A DNA stretch of 64,000 bases, taken from positions 3,157,501 to 3,221,500 of the forward strand of contig CM028335.1 in assembly GCA_016647705.1 (NCBI GenBank), written 5' to 3'. Positions 12,250 through 24,427 of this stretch are shown piece after piece (position 1 is the first letter of the stretch; each line of letters begins with the position of its first letter). The notes under the pieces are model-generated. The model was not told the DNA's origin. It did no database searches and was given only the letters and a program-made list of their open reading frames with translations. Made by a program: the position numbers and the translations under genes. This stretch comes from Eucommia ulmoides. Its lineage: Eukaryota; Streptophyta; Magnoliopsida; Garryales; Eucommiaceae.

Positions 12250-13125
12250 TTAAAGAAAACCCCACTTTTATCATTAAAATTAAAATAAGTCACTACTTAC
12301 AAGCTCATATTGAGCGAACACCACATATATATTTATTATTAAAAATAAACTTAAATACATATTATCTTACTACGTCAATTGAAACATAATAACTGGGGGA
12401 TGCGAATGTTGTTGTACAGCAACAATGTTAATAGCAACATAATAAATGAGGGATACAAATATTACTGTATAACAATAATGTCAACAACAATATAATGAAT
12501 AGAGGGATGATACAAATGTTACTGCACAGTAACAATTACTATATGCCAATTGGATTTTTCTCTAAAGTTAAATGGCTACATAAGTATAAGAATTAATTAT
12601 TAATGGAACTTGGGACCATGATATACACTAAAAAATAATAAGAAAAAATTAGAGAGAACTCTGCTTTTACTATTAAAATTAAAATGATTCACTACTTGCA
12701 AGCTCATATTGAGAAAACACCATTTATATATTTAGGACTTGACTACAATACAGCCGTTATAACAATACAGCCGCTAAAGTTACAAGGTCTATTTGAAAAA
12801 TTACAAGTGATTCCGAAAAGTTACAAGGTCCAAGTTACAAGTTCATCTAAAAATTTGTAACTTCTTTAACAAAGACTTGTAATTTCAGCGATTGTATCAA
12901 TACAACCGCTGTATTGTAGTTTTTCTTATATATTTATTATTTAAGATAAACTCAAATATATATTCTCTTATTACATCAATTTCAATATAATAAATAAAGG
13001 AATGCAAATGTTACTGTCTAGTAACAATGTTAATAACAATATAATGAATGGGGAGATACAAATGTTGATATACAGTAACAATGTCAACCACAACAAAATG
13101 ATTTTGATGAAGTGATGTAAATGTT
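12250..13125. repeat. Two diverged copies of a ~310-400 bp repeat
   Basis: The segment beginning near 12253 recurs near 12650: both have CTTTTA(T/C)(C/T)ATTAAAATTAAAAT, then CACTACTT.CAAGCTCATATTGAG. Both continue into short units with the motif ATACAAATGTTACTG...CAGTAACAAT. The second copy is split by the MITE at 12742-12920. The family is unknown. Confidence 0.45.
12742..12920. mobile_element. Small MITE (179 bp)
   Basis: Terminal inverted repeats ACTACAATACAGC are exact at both ends (12742-12754 and the complement at 12908-12920), and further inward symmetry is visible (GTTACAAG and CTTGTAAT). It interrupts the second copy of the flanking repeat, so it inserted after that duplication. The superfamily is not determined. 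Confidence 0.5.
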
Positions 13126-13292
13126 ATTGTATTTGAATTTTTTTTTTAAACTTAAATAGATAGATGGGTCTAAGAATGAATTTTTGATGGGCTTGCGGGC
13201 CATGATAAAATACTCCTTTATGAATTATTAAACTAAAAGCCCATGAATTATGGTCTTTTATTAAGTTATATTATTAAAATAATTTACGTAAA

Positions 13293-13303
13293 ACAAGTCA
13301 TCA
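13293..13303 (+). promoter_or_regulatory. CAA initiation motif of the tRNA gene
   Basis: ACAAGTCATC lies directly before the tRNA. A CAA motif just upstream, preceded by AT-rich DNA, is the usual plant Pol III tRNA start context. Confidence 0.45.
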
Positions 13304-13376
13304 GCCGTCTTAGCTCAGCCGGTAGAGCGCGTGGCTTTTAACCACGTGGTCGTGGGTTCGATTCCCACAGACGGCG
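13304..13376 (+). tRNA. tRNA-Lys (anticodon UUU)
   Basis: The 73-nt cloverleaf is complete. The acceptor stem GCCGTCT pairs perfectly with AGACGGC, followed by discriminator G. The anticodon stem CGTGG/CCACG holds the loop CTTTTAA with anticodon TTT, the variable loop is 5 nt, and the T stem GTGGG/CCCAC is perfect. The internal promoters are intact: A box TAGCTCAGCCGG and B box GGTTCGATTCC. There is no intron and no encoded CCA. It decodes AAA and AAG lysine codons in the cytosol. It looks functional. Confidence 0.98.
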
Positions 13377-13385
13377 GTTTATTGA

Positions 13386-13390
13386 TTTTT
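13386..13390 (+). terminator. Pol III terminator of tRNA-Lys
   Basis: The first T5 run, 9 nt after the tRNA end; a longer T run follows at 13399-13405 as back-up. Confidence 0.6.
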
Positions 13391-13405
13391 GTCTATAATT
13401 TTTTT

Positions 13406-14559
13406 GCCTTAATTTAAATTATGCAAATATATATCAAGTGATAATTACAATTAGCATAAAATGTTTAATGCAAAACCACAATTTGTTTTGTATTTTCTTT
13501 TTAATAATATTCACAATATTGTCTACACCACAAAAAAAAATTATATCACTGTCACTACCACAATAAATATTCATTATTATAACAACCATCACAGTAAATA
13601 TTTAATATTATCGCCGCTACTACCATAACAAATATTCATTACTATCACTATCTGCCGAAGAAAATAACAACTTTGAGCTTGCTCTCTCCCAGTGCACCAA
13701 TCTCATCATGGAGGTTTCGGCTAAGTATCAAATATAGACATGGGGACGGAGTAACCCATGGTAGCGATTGACACGGTAAGGGTAACGGTGAGGGGAGATT
13801 GAGGAAGAAAATCATGAAAAGTGACAAGTTGGGAATTGGTAAAGGAACGGGTAGATTTTTTCTATTTTTTTTTAGTAAGGGTAATATTGAAATTAAAAAA
13901 ATCAATAAATATTTTTATAAAATATTTTTCTCTTATTATTTAAATGGTTGAAAATAGATTAGCTCTAAAAAAAAAAATCCATTTTTAAAAGAAAACTTCA
14001 AAACCATTTAATTAACATTTTTTGAGGACGAAATACAAATGTTCTTTATATCATTGACATATTTATAGTATCTACTACTTTTGAGAACTATATAATTTAA
14101 AAAAAAAACATATTTGACAACCAATTATTTTCAAGAATTGAAGTGACCCAACATTAAAAAAAATAAAATCATCATAATAATAATTTGATTTCATAATATA
14201 TAATCACTGCAGGTTACACGTTTCTTTTTTAGACTGCAATCGCTGCAGCGTTTACAACACTATTTTTTCACGGATTGCTAGTTAATCTTAAATTTTTACT
14301 AGCAATTTCCAAACACCACACTAAGAAAACCAAACTTCAAAAAAAAAAAAAAAAAAACCCAAACCCTTTTCCTAAACTCTAACTACTTTATCAAAGACAT
14401 ATCATGACCATATTCTACTATATTCTTCCCCTCCAATTTCAAATTTTCCCAATAAAAAAGAGAAAATTGATGGCGGGAATGTGGAAAATTAATTCAAAAT
14501 AAATAATAATTAAAAAAAGACCACTTTCTCCTTTTGCCCTTTTCCCTGTAATCTCTCTG
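13406..14559. other. AT-rich spacer between tRNA and expansin
   Basis: No gene was recognised. Imperfect repeats of the type ACCACAATAAATATTCATTA recur at 13555-13645. The segment 14520-14559 is the likely start of the expansin 3' untranslated region (minus strand). Confidence 0.5.
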
Positions 14560-16699
14560 TCAAACCCTAAAGTTTCTTCCCGTGAAGGTTTGTCCGAACT
14601 GCCAATTAGCGGGTGCCGCGTTGACGGAGGTGACAGTGCGACGGTCACTGCCGGTGACCCTAAACGACAAGGCCTGGCCCACCAAATCAGCATTGGATTG
14701 CCAATTTTGTCCCCAGTTACGACTCATTGTAGTCCACTGGGTCCTGGTTCCTTTGATGCTCACCCTCACGATATCCCCTGCACCGGCGACGTTGGTAACC
14801 AAAACCAAATTGAAATAACGGAAACCGTTAACGGTGAACCGGATCCCTCCTTGTTTCCGGCATGGAACCCTGTAAAGAAAATAAATAATTTAATTTAATA
14901 ATAAAATCCTTTTTTTACTTTTAATTTTAAAAAAAATCTTATACGTAATTACAACTTGTGTTTTAATCACACGTATCAAAAAAATACAAAAGGCCAATAA
15001 TGTAAAATATTTGTTAGATATAACAAATATTACACAAATAAATGTAATTAATATTACACAGACCTGAATATATGCAAGACTAATACACAAATAAAATTTA
15101 ATTTAAGAGATTAAATAAAAATTTATGTGTTAAATAAAATTAATAACATATTACAATTGTTATTGGTGATTGATTAACAATTATTTTTAAATTTTTTTCA
15201 AAAGGTAAATTAATAATTTTTTCTCTTGAAAGTCACGAGTGGGTGCACTTTTAGGCGGTTAGAAACCCTAGGTTGACCGGTATTTCCTGTAAAAGGGCCC
15301 ACCTAAACGGCGCGGTCTTTTCGATGGGTTAGTTTTCATTTGACCCACGCGCTGCGTGGGGCAATGTGAAACGGGAACTGGATTCGCTGACTCCTAAGCA
15401 TGACCCGGCCCATTTTTTAAGGGTTACTTTTCAGAGTACAATTACTTATATACCCTCGGGAAAATACGAAATCACAATTATAACATTTATTTAAATATTT
15501 AATTGAAAAAACATAAATAGATTATATTGATATATATAAAAAAAATAAAAAATTACAGATATATACAAAAAGTCTATATATAAAGAGTGGTTAGAGTTAT
15601 TTTATTAAATTTTAGTTATGAACATATCCTTCACATTTATAATTTGATCACTAGTCATTTTCACATTTAAGTCTTTAATCGGTTAACCCTCAGTCAGTCT
15701 CTCTCTTTATAGTTATTGAGCTAAAATAGATGTAATTTGAATTTTAATACCAATTTAAAATAATTAAGAGACAAAATATTGAAAAAATATGAAACGATTA
15801 TATTGATATATGAGAAATATATATTTATATATATATATAAAATCTATATAAAGAGAGTGAGTATAATTATTTTGATTCAGAGTATGTACCAAATTACCAA
15901 AATGTCCTGCGAGAAAAATTTTAAGTACCAAATCTGTCCCCCAAATAAAGGTAGCGTTGAAGGGAGATAAGGGCTTTTTGGTAAAACAACAAAACGAAAT
16001 CTGACCCGCCAAATGAAAGAGAGAAGGGTTTTTGAGGGGGACTCACCGGCGGTAATTGACGGGGACAATTCCGGCACGGTATTCGGCGATCTTGAGGAAC
16101 ATGGGCATGGCGAGGTCGAAGTGTTCTCGAGGAGGGTTGCACCACCCGCCATTGTCGCTGGCCTGAGCGAAGTTCGGCGGGCAGAAATTGGTGGCGGTAA
16201 CGAGGATGGAGGAGCTTCCCTGGTGGCACCACCGTGAATCAGCCGAGGCATCGCATTTTATCTCGAAGCAGGAGCCACAGCTCAGGCCGTTGTTGAACAG
16301 AGCCGTACTCAGCGCCGCCGTGTTCACTCCATACCCCTGGCTATACAGATTACCATAACCACAAGCACCACCTGAACCAAAAAAGTAACCCAAAAGAGGT
16401 TATTAAGCTCGAATTGAGCTCCAATTTTCAAATTTATCGCAAAAATAAACCATTTCAGGCTGAGATTGGAGATTTTTTCAGAGAAAATCGAGCATGAAAA
16501 AGCTAAAGAAAAGTTACAAAACGGAGAAATGTTGAATACCCATAGTGCCAGAGGCGTCGCTGCCGCCGTAGAAGGTAGCATGGGCAGTCTGCCATTGGCC
16601 GCCGGTGTAAACGCCCGGTATACGACCCTGAACCATCGTCAGAAAACAGAGCAAACTAACGGAACAGAGCATCCTTCGAAGAGCCATCTCCATCGCCAT
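14560..16699 (-). CDS. EXPA: Alpha-expansin (3 exons, 264 aa predicted)
   Basis: Exons 16540-16699, 16047-16371 and 14560-14869 (minus strand) have GT-AG borders and join in frame. The product begins with a signal peptide (hydrophobic [10 protein letters not shown], cleavage near VQG). The family signature [18 protein letters not shown] follows across the exon 1/2 junction, then the catalytic-like barrel with [15 protein letters not shown], the HFD motif in [11 protein letters not shown] and NFCPPNF, then the C-terminal binding domain ending [15 protein letters not shown]. Length and intron positions fit alpha-expansins, which are secreted to the wall and loosen cellulose-matrix contacts at acid pH during growth. 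One departure: the usual SWN before the final NWQFGQ stretch reads SVN here (codon near 14630). The subfamily member cannot be named. The 5' leader has a (CT)n run just upstream of the start. Confidence 0.93.
14870..16046 (-). other. EXPA: Expansin intron 2
   Basis: A 1177-bp intron, long for this family. It contains a GC-richer island at 15230-15420 and two diverged copies of an AT-rich block with TCTATATA.AAAGAG (15480-15600 and 15780-15870), probably repeat insertions. Confidence 0.5.
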
Positions 16700-17062
16700 C
16701 TCTCTCTCTCTCTCGCTCTGTGTAGTTTATGGTTGTGGGAAGAAGGGTGTGATTTGGGGGGTACTTATGGAGGGAGTGGGGGAATCACAAGGGTACACTA
16801 TTGTAATTAATGCTCATTTTTTTATAATATATTTATTTTATTATTTATCTTTATTTATATTTTGGCACACAAAATAAAAATGGAAGAATTTTTATTTTTT
16901 TAAAATAATAAAAAGAAAAAAGAAAAAAGAAAAAAAAAAGAGCAGCATCATATGCATGTGCCATGAACGTGGGCCATCTTGTTTGCTCACGTATGATGGG
17001 GTTTTAGGGTTCATCTTTCACACCGTGTAGGGTATGGCACATGGTTTTAATTTGATTAGAAG

Positions 17063-17580
17063 CAGCCTGCCAAAACAGATATTTACACGATAACACGATA
17101 CAAGACTAACACGAAATTATCAGGTCTGAATTTTACTTATCGAGATCGGGTCGTTATCGTGTCAGATCCAATAGCACAATAAAAAATAGTGCAGGTTATC
17201 AAATTGACCTGATAAGCCGATAGGCTACACGATAATAATTTCATTTATTTAGATTACACGATAACCTGAAACCTAATAAGTTACCCGTTAATTTAATAAA
17301 TTATTTTTACACCCCTAAATTATCCAATATTATAATTTGGTTGAACTAGTTTTTTTTTTTTTAAATAAATTTTGTTAACATGTTGTTAACGTGTAATGGA
17401 AATATATCAGATAATCTTATCGTGTCGTATTTACTTAATAGGTTTCGTGTTTTCGTGTAACACAAAAAATTATCGTGTTCGTGTTTGAGTAGTCTGACAC
17501 GATATGTTTATCGTGTCGTGTTCGTGTTTGCTCTTATCGTATTATCGTGTAATGACCTGTTACACGAATTGTCAACCCTA
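17063..17580. mobile_element. hAT-like MITE with exact 8-bp target duplication
   Basis: The 518-bp element is flanked by ATTAGAAG on both sides (17055-17062 and 17581-17588), the 8-bp duplication expected for hAT. The right end, reversed, reads TAGGGTTGACAATTCGTG; the left end is decayed. The interior is full of short TTATCGTGT / ACACGATAA repeats in both orientations, the usual transposase-binding subterminal pattern. Confidence 0.6.
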
Positions 17581-17869
17581 ATTAGAAGCTCCTTATTTTT
17601 CTTTAAAAAATAGTGAATTCTTTAAAAAAATATATATATATTGATTTTAAATTTGAATAATTAGGGTTTGTGATTGTTTTGGTCTTTATTAAGTTTTTTT
17701 TTTTGTTTTTTTTTTTTGGTGAAAAAACCCAAATTATAGGTATATTTAGAATGACCCCAACAGTTTCAGTCCATTAGAACATAGCACTTTCTTTATTTTT
17801 TATTTGTAGAGAACCCCATAGCGCACGCGCTTTTAGTGTGACTGGGTGTGTGTCATTTTTATTTTTATT

Positions 17870-18045
17870 TTATACTCTCGTGTCTCATTACCTACACAGA
17901 GTGAAAAACTAACTCGTTCCAAGTGCGTGGTTATCCCTCCCAATAAATGCTTTTCTGCAGGCTCAAATTTCTAACATTGCAGGGGTCTTTCAACTGTTTT
18001 AATTCAAATGTATCTTGCCATTTGAGCTACATTTTGTTGGTACAA
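17870..18045 (-). mobile_element. tRNA-derived SINE-like element, copy A
   Basis: On the minus strand an A-box-like TAGCTCAAATGGCAAG lies near 18035. Similarity to the copy at 20468-20641 runs through most of the length (CCCAATAAAT, ACACAG.GTGAAAAA). The B box is decayed here. Confidence 0.45.
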
Positions 18046-18227
18046 ATTAATTTTATTTGATGGGTTAAAATTATAGCATATGTCGGCTTTTGGGGTCCAA
18101 AATAAACCTCCTTTTTATTAAATGATCATAACAAAATTTATAAAGGGCAAAAAAAAAAAAGATTGGGGTATATAACAAAATTTATAGTTGTTATGTTTAA
18201 TAATCACCAAGTAAGGAATTATTTTAA

Positions 18228-18825
18228 GGCTTAGTTTAGTCTCCATGTGATTTTTCAAAACAAGTTGTTGAAAAGGAGCTGTGAAGTACGAAGTATTTGA
18301 TAAATTTGTTAAAAAAATAATTGTTGAAAAGGTTAAGCGTTTTTTAAACATTTGTATGAACACATTAAAAGACTGTTAAATTACTAAAATAGATATAAAT
18401 ATTAAGCAAGTATAAAAAATAAGCATATAAAAGAATTTTTTGTTTGTATTAATCTATGGTTAATATAAAAATTTATAACTGAAAATACCTTGCATGTTGA
18501 AAATAAAAATAAAAATATTATAAAATAAATAATTTTAAATATCTTATATCTTACCAAGAAAAACACTAAAATATCATTAAATAAGCGAAATTAAATATTA
18601 TTTCATAATAATAAAATAAAAATAAGAGTAATTTGTCATACAAAATTTTATAAATTAAAAATTATTTTTTTGCCTTTTAAAAACACCATTCTTCTTAATT
18701 TTAAAAGTAACTAAAAAAGAGAATCTCAACCGCACTTTTTAAATAAAATAATTATCAAACACATTTAGACGAGTTTCTCTTTTTCAAAAAGAGAAACACT
18801 CCAAAACAGAGCGTCAAACTAAGCC
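18228..18825. mobile_element. PIF/Harbinger (Tourist)-like MITE
   Basis: The terminal inverted repeat GGCTTAGTTT is exact at both ends. The element is flanked by TAA on each side (18225-18227 and 18826-18828), matching the 3-bp TWA duplication of PIF/Harbinger. The 598-bp interior is AT-rich and non-coding. Confidence 0.65.
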
Positions 18826-19249
18826 TAAGTATTCATTTGTCAAACAAAACAATTTGAAAATTCTAAGTTTGTTTGGTTGTCTAAATGATTATATTCTTTG
18901 AATATATTATTTTGTATATATTTTTTATCCCATATGATTTAATCAAATTTATATATTATTTATTTGAAATAATAATAATTTTTTTAGTTTATTTAAATTT
19001 TGTAAATATATTTTACTTCAAGTACACGAAAAAAAAGTTATGTAGTTTCTTATCTGCTTGTATTTTGATTTTATTTTATTTTGTGATCTAATTATTTGTG
19101 GGATCCAATTATAATTTGGAACATATAAACATACTAATGTGTTCTTTTGGGTAAAGAGATGAATGTGGCATATTTAGTTGTGTAAAATCATTTAAGAGGT
19201 GAATTAAAATTATTTATTAAAATATCCACTTTAAGGTATTAATTGACAT

Positions 19250-20045
19250 GTAGTGTGGATTATCAGTTATCACACATCGGTAACCTAAGAAGATGCAAAA
19301 TCATTTATTCATGCTCGAGATACCTCTTGTAGGTAAGCCCTCTAAGGCATTGAAAAATATGGATAGAAAGTAGGTTAAATGTTATAAAATAAATAATACC
19401 ACACATGCGAGCGCGCACCCCAGCTGCCGCCCGCCCGCCTAACTAGGCCGGGCCCAGGCTCGGGCTCTAGGGCTTGGGTCCTGGGTCTTTGGACCTTGGG
19501 GGAATGCTTGGGCATGGTATGTTTTGCACTAAACACAACCTAAAGCACATATTGCAGGCTTTATAACTTTAGAAAAGTTATAACCCTGAAGGTTGTCTAT
19601 TCAGGTGTCTAATTGTTGAGAGTTACAAAAATCTAAGATCTCTTCAGGTGTTTAACTGCATGAAAATTATTGTTGTACATTGAATACCTTAAATCTCAAA
19701 CTTCTTCAAGTTGATTTTTACTCCATATAAAAGGGCATACATTCTCAGCATTAGGCATCCATAAGCTGCATTGCACTAGTGTTTTCTTCTGCCTTCATTG
19801 TTCTTGTTTTGAAAGAGTTCTTGAGAAAATTTTACACTTCTCTTATTCATCCGGCTTCTGGTTTCTAGTTTTGGTACCAGTAGCAGTCTGATCGTTGTAT
19901 CTTAGGAGGCAGATGCTCATTCAACCGTAAGCATTTAACGGGGGCGAAATCTATTTTAAGGACAAATCATCAAATGATTGTCTCGATCTTCTATTCTGGT
20001 ATTTTTGTTTCTATTTCTTGTTATTGCACAATAAGTATTATGTTT
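19250..20045 (+). mobile_element. Solo-LTR-like segment (copia-like)
   Basis: The segment contains CTCCATATAAAAGGGC, a TATA box near 19724, preceded by GC-rich DNA and followed by a leader-like pyrimidine-rich stretch. It carries ACAAATCATCAAATGATTGT close to its end, a pattern common near the 3' end of plant copia LTRs. No second LTR, primer-binding site or coding domain was found, and its exact ends are uncertain. Confidence 0.35.
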
Positions 20046-20467
20046 CTGTCTGTTTTATTATTTTATAGCAATTCTTCTTCTTTCTATTTAATAATTGATT
20101 AACTAATCAATTGTTTAATTATTTAATTAATTTTCGACCATAATTTACCAAGAAAAACGAATTTGTTTGATTACTTTTTCCTTCAATTATTGTAAAATAT
20201 TGAATTTAAATTAATAATAATAAAAGCAAGCTATTTATGTATATTTGTGTATTGAATAAAATGTGAGTTTCTCCTTTTAATTCATAGTAGAGGGGGGTGA
20301 TGTGTATGTTTATAAAGTAAAGGGGTTAAAATGAAACAAAACTAAAGTACAAAGACAATTAATACAAAAAAAAAAAAAATTAACTGAATTATAATAATTT
20401 ATAAATTAAAAAATAAAAAAATTAATACAATTTGCAAATTGAAGGACAACCCTTTTTTTTTTTTTTG

Positions 20468-20641
20468 TATAACCACAAGTGTTCCCCTACCCACACAGGG
20501 TGAAAAATTATCTCTTTCGGGATGCATGGCTATCTCTCCCAATAAATCTTTTTTCGCAGGTTCGAATTCTTAACCTTACAGAGGTTCCTCAACTATTTTA
20601 ACTCAAATATGTCTTACCACTTGAACTAAATCTTATTGGTA
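20468..20641 (-). mobile_element. tRNA-derived SINE-like element, copy B
   Basis: On the minus strand it has a decayed A-box-like stretch near 20630 (TAGTTCAAGTGGTAAG) and a B-box-like AATTCGAACCTGC near 20560, in the tRNA-head order. It is homologous to the copy at 17870-18045. The two share the tail block on the ACACAGGGTGAAAAA side. Confidence 0.5.
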
Positions 20642-20940
20642 AATTGAAGAACAACCAAACAACTTTTAAATGAATCAATTTAATTTTTCAAATTGATTTT
20701 AATTTTTTAATTTCCAAATATAGGAATTGATCATTTAAGGATTGGGGTGGTGGTGCTGATAATTGATGCGGTTGAGAGGCGGGTGGTGGTGACACTTTTT
20801 TACACGCAAGGCCAATTGTAAGCTAAAAAAGGAAAGGTGATGGTCCCACGTTATTAACCAACCATATCTTGTGAATCTGCCACGTCAGCATCGATGATTT
20901 TTTTTTTTTTTTGTCAAATATTACAAACAAAACAGAAATA

Positions 20941-22010
20941 TTACGGATATAAATCAAATGCCCTTTTGTCCATTTCAGAAAAAACTAAATCTATTATAAT
21001 CTCCGTAAGGATTTCGAGGATTTTTAACTCACAATCGTCATTCACTTCTTTCTTTGTAAGGAAATCAGCATAGTTGTTAACTTCTCTCAAAGCAAATTGA
21101 AGTAGGTAGTCGTTGAGTAGGAGATGTCGGTTGCATTCCTCCACCCAACTCTTGAAGCGATGGTTTTCTGGGCAAGCCTCCTGGATAAGTATGACAACTT
21201 CATTTAAGTCTCTTTCGACAACTCCTCGTGGGTAGTCCTTGTTGGTTGCTATCTTACTTCCCATAAAAATACTCCTTAGTTCAACTTCCAACATCATGCA
21301 AATCGAGATAACTATATATAGAAATCAAATTTCCAACTTCCCAAGTTGTTCCTAAGCAAGCCATCGATGCCTCGTTTCCTTGAGTTACCTCAGGCACTCC
21401 TATCAATATTGAGTTTAAGGAAATTTGAATTAGGCGGAGTTCAATTAGTACGGGATAGTAAAGTGGTATCATTTAGGAGATTTGGTGATAAGAAGTTGGC
21501 AACTACATTGCGATTTTTTTTAATAGCAATTTTAGAAATAATAGATGTCCTAATTTGGGCGGTACCCTCAATGACCTCTTTATTTCAATATTTTCAAATC
21601 TCTCAATGATACCCACAAAAAGAAGTTAGGGTTAGAAAAACTTCCTTTTAAATTACATTTTATCTATGGTTTGGTTGTCGGCTAAATTTATTGCACATTT
21701 CAAAATATGCCCAAACATGTTGGGCTTTTGGACATTTTCTAATGGCATGGTCAATATCTTCGATGCCATTAAAGCATTTTTGCTAGATGCTAGAAGTATC
21801 TATCTTTGTTTCTGAAAGCTCGAAATCGATTCGTAGCCCTTCTATTTTGAAAATATAGTCCAAAAGAAGAACTTAATGTTTTGAGGGATTTTCAATTTTC
21901 ATAACTAATTCCAAGCCAATATGGAAGAAGTGGTTTCATTATCCTCCATGAGATTATAGGCAAATTTAATTGAGAACTTTCCAAAAAAAAATGTACTTTT
22001 TTGTCAACAA
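20941..22010 (-). pseudogene. LINE relic: zinc-binding RT tail plus RNase H domain
   Basis: On the minus strand, 22010-21640 resembles the zf-RVT region of plant LINEs (a KIPQNIKFFFW-type stretch followed by a decayed Cys/His segment). Then 21470-20941 has the RNase H-like domain: GVVERDLNEVVILIQEACPE, NHRFKSWVEECNR, and ALREVNNYADFLTKK. Frames are broken by shifts and stops, and the reverse transcriptase itself was not found. The domain would remove RNA from the cDNA hybrid during L1-type retrotransposition. The relic is non-functional and 5'-truncated. Confidence 0.55.
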
Positions 22011-22335
22011 TTTTTTTCTTTATAAAATACGTAAAAACACGTTACAAAAGAGTGCCTTAATTAATATTTTTGTATTACACAATTCCCCGTTATATATTGG
22101 ACCAACTAGCAGTGGTGGAGTCATACGAGTCTAGGGGAGTTGAGTCCCCCTCAAATTTTGAAATTTTTCACTTGTATCCCTATATTATTTTTAAAAAAAT
22201 AATAATTAAATTTTTTAAAATTTTAAATAAGAATAATATTTTTATTCAGAAAGAAAAATTGTTTTCTCTAATATTGTTTGCTTAAGAAAGAAATATTAAA
22301 CGAAAGAAAAATAATTCATTTAATGTAATTTACTA
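22011..22335. other. AT-rich spacer with a hAT-end-like fragment
   Basis: A short block near 22108-22165 (CAGTGGTGGAGTCATACGAG, then TTGAGTCCCCCTCAAATTTTG) resembles the end of a common plant hAT family with CAGTGGCGGA termini. No partner end is visible. Confidence 0.3.
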
Positions 22336-22339
22336 GTTT

Positions 22340-22412
22340 ACCTTCTGAAAAATAAAAAATAAAAAATAAAAAATAAAAAATAAAAAATAAAAAAATAATA
22401 AAAAATAAAAAA
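22340..22412. repeat. (AAAAAT)n microsatellite
   Basis: Near-perfect hexamer repeat of about ten units, slightly degraded at its right end. Confidence 0.9.
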
Positions 22413-23141
22413 AATTCTACTATTAAAGGCATAATTATAATTTTTCTCTCCTCTTGAAAATTCCTCTCATTTTATTTCATTTTCCTCAGCAAATTAGTGG
22501 AGAAAGAAATTTGCTTAGCAAATTGTGCATTTTCTTTCTTTCTTTCTTTTTTTTTCCTTCCATTTTTCATCTATACCAAACACATTTTATTTTCTTTTTT
22601 TTTATTTTTTTTTTTCACCCAAACAAATGTACCCAAAGGGTGACTTGTAGGATGAGTCTTGGGCTCAAACCCTAGTGGGGATGTACTTTTTCCCCGGATC
22701 CAAACGCACATGGAAATCTATGATTAATATCTCACTTGCTTAATCCTTAATTACTATTATTTTAATAACTAACTCTAAGATTTTGGATTTAAATTTATTA
22801 ATTATGAAATCTCACTTTAATAATCCAAATCATCATTATGTTTTCAACTAAATCATGTGGGGTCTATTCATTCATCGTTTACCTTCTACACTACACTTTG
22901 ATGTTATTATTGTAATAATATCACGGTATCAGGATTACTAGTGACGGTATATTTTACAGACATGTTGAAAAATATTGTATTTTTTTAAGATTCTATAAGA
23001 ATGTAATTTAAATTTTAAGGGTTGAAAATATCTGACACATGTTTTATGAAATTAAAATTTTAAGCGGTAAATCTTTGACTAATTTATACAGTTTTTAACA
23101 TTTAATTGAGTTATTAAACATGAGCTAAATCTCTTAAAATA

Positions 23142-23180
<39 letters not shown>

Positions 23181-24293
23181 GATCAAAAGTGAGAGAATTT
23201 GACACCTTTTCTCTTTAATTTTTGAATTTGAAATTGTTGCATGCCTTTTTCCTCAAAATGGGACAAAAGAGTTGAACTTAACTTTTTTTTCCCTCCAAAA
23301 CTTCTTCAAACCTAGGCTAGTAAATTTTCAATTCATTATGCAGTGAAAAAAGAAAAGGGCCCAAGAATATATTATGGCTTATCATGACCCATAGAATGTC
23401 AATAAATTTAAATAACCCTTGAATTAAATGATTAATGTTTTTTGGTCCCCAAAATATGGAGTGGATGTCTACGTGACTCTGAGGTTTACTAAATTATATA
23501 TTTGTTTTATGAAGTTTTACAGTTGTTCCAAGCTTGTAAAATTGAAAACACTACTAATGATTGTAGAAGAAAAATAAATTGTGCTTTTTTTTTTTTTTTT
23601 CGGTACATAGATTGTGCTCTGATAATTACCTTCTAATAGGAATATTTTTGTTATTTCACCATTTCACTAAATTTAGGATGTTTTTTTTCTAGTTTTTCCC
23701 TCCCTAACAACAGTTTAGGTTTCTCTCTTTCATTCGTCAAACAAATTGTTGTTAGGAAAATATTAGGGAAACACGTCTTAAGAGTGATAAAATAACAGTA
23801 ATATTATTAGAACACTACATACTGAGGACAATCTGTTTTTTTTTTTCAAAATCATGATAACGTTTTTAATTTTGTGAGATTGAAACAAATGTAAAATTAT
23901 ATATCTTAATAAACCTCATGATTTACATAGACATTTACCCGATATTTCAGGAAGGAAAAATACAAATTTTCCATTAAAAAATACATATATAAATTAATAT
24001 TTTGACTCTTTTATTTTGATCGAGGAGGGATGTGAGTTTTGTTTGTAAAGCATTAAAGATGGTAGGGTGGATTCCATTAGTTCCGTACCACTTGTTGAAC
24101 AAGGAATGCTCATAAATACATACACATAATTAATGTTGTCTAATTACTGTCGGTGATCAAATATTTGAATATTAACACAAATAATTAATATGCAGTTGAC
24201 CTTAAACTCTTATTAATTAATTAATTAATTATACTTGGCTTCATGTTAGATCATGCATATGTTGCCTCCTTGCTTGCTTCAAGCACAAAGCAA
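22413..24293. other. Gene-free AT-rich region
   Basis: No coding exon or RNA gene was recognised. It holds a TA microsatellite (about 23143-23179) and a possible tRNA-like B-box fragment near 22655 (GGCTCAAACCC). Confidence 0.5.
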
Positions 24294-24427
24294 AAAAATA
24301 TATACAAACACACACATATAGCATTTTGTTAATATTTTTTAAGCATTTTTAAAATAAATTATAAAAATATATACAAACACACACATATAGCATTTTGTTA
24401 ATATTTTTTAAGCATTTTTAAAATAAA
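24294..24427. repeat. 69-bp tandem duplication
   Basis: Two essentially identical units, each with AAAAATATATACAAACACAC followed by TAGCATTTTGTTAATA, at a 69-bp period. Confidence 0.9.

Noticed and set aside
13648..13905. 85-codon minus-strand frame
   Set aside because: Low-complexity Pro/Leu-rich translation of pyrimidine-rich spacer; no family likeness.
14582..14818. Plus-strand frames opposite expansin exon 3
   Set aside because: Antisense of the expansin coding exon; no independent support.
15877..16251. 124-codon minus-strand frame overlapping the expansin
   Set aside because: Shadow of expansin exon 2 in another frame plus intron DNA.
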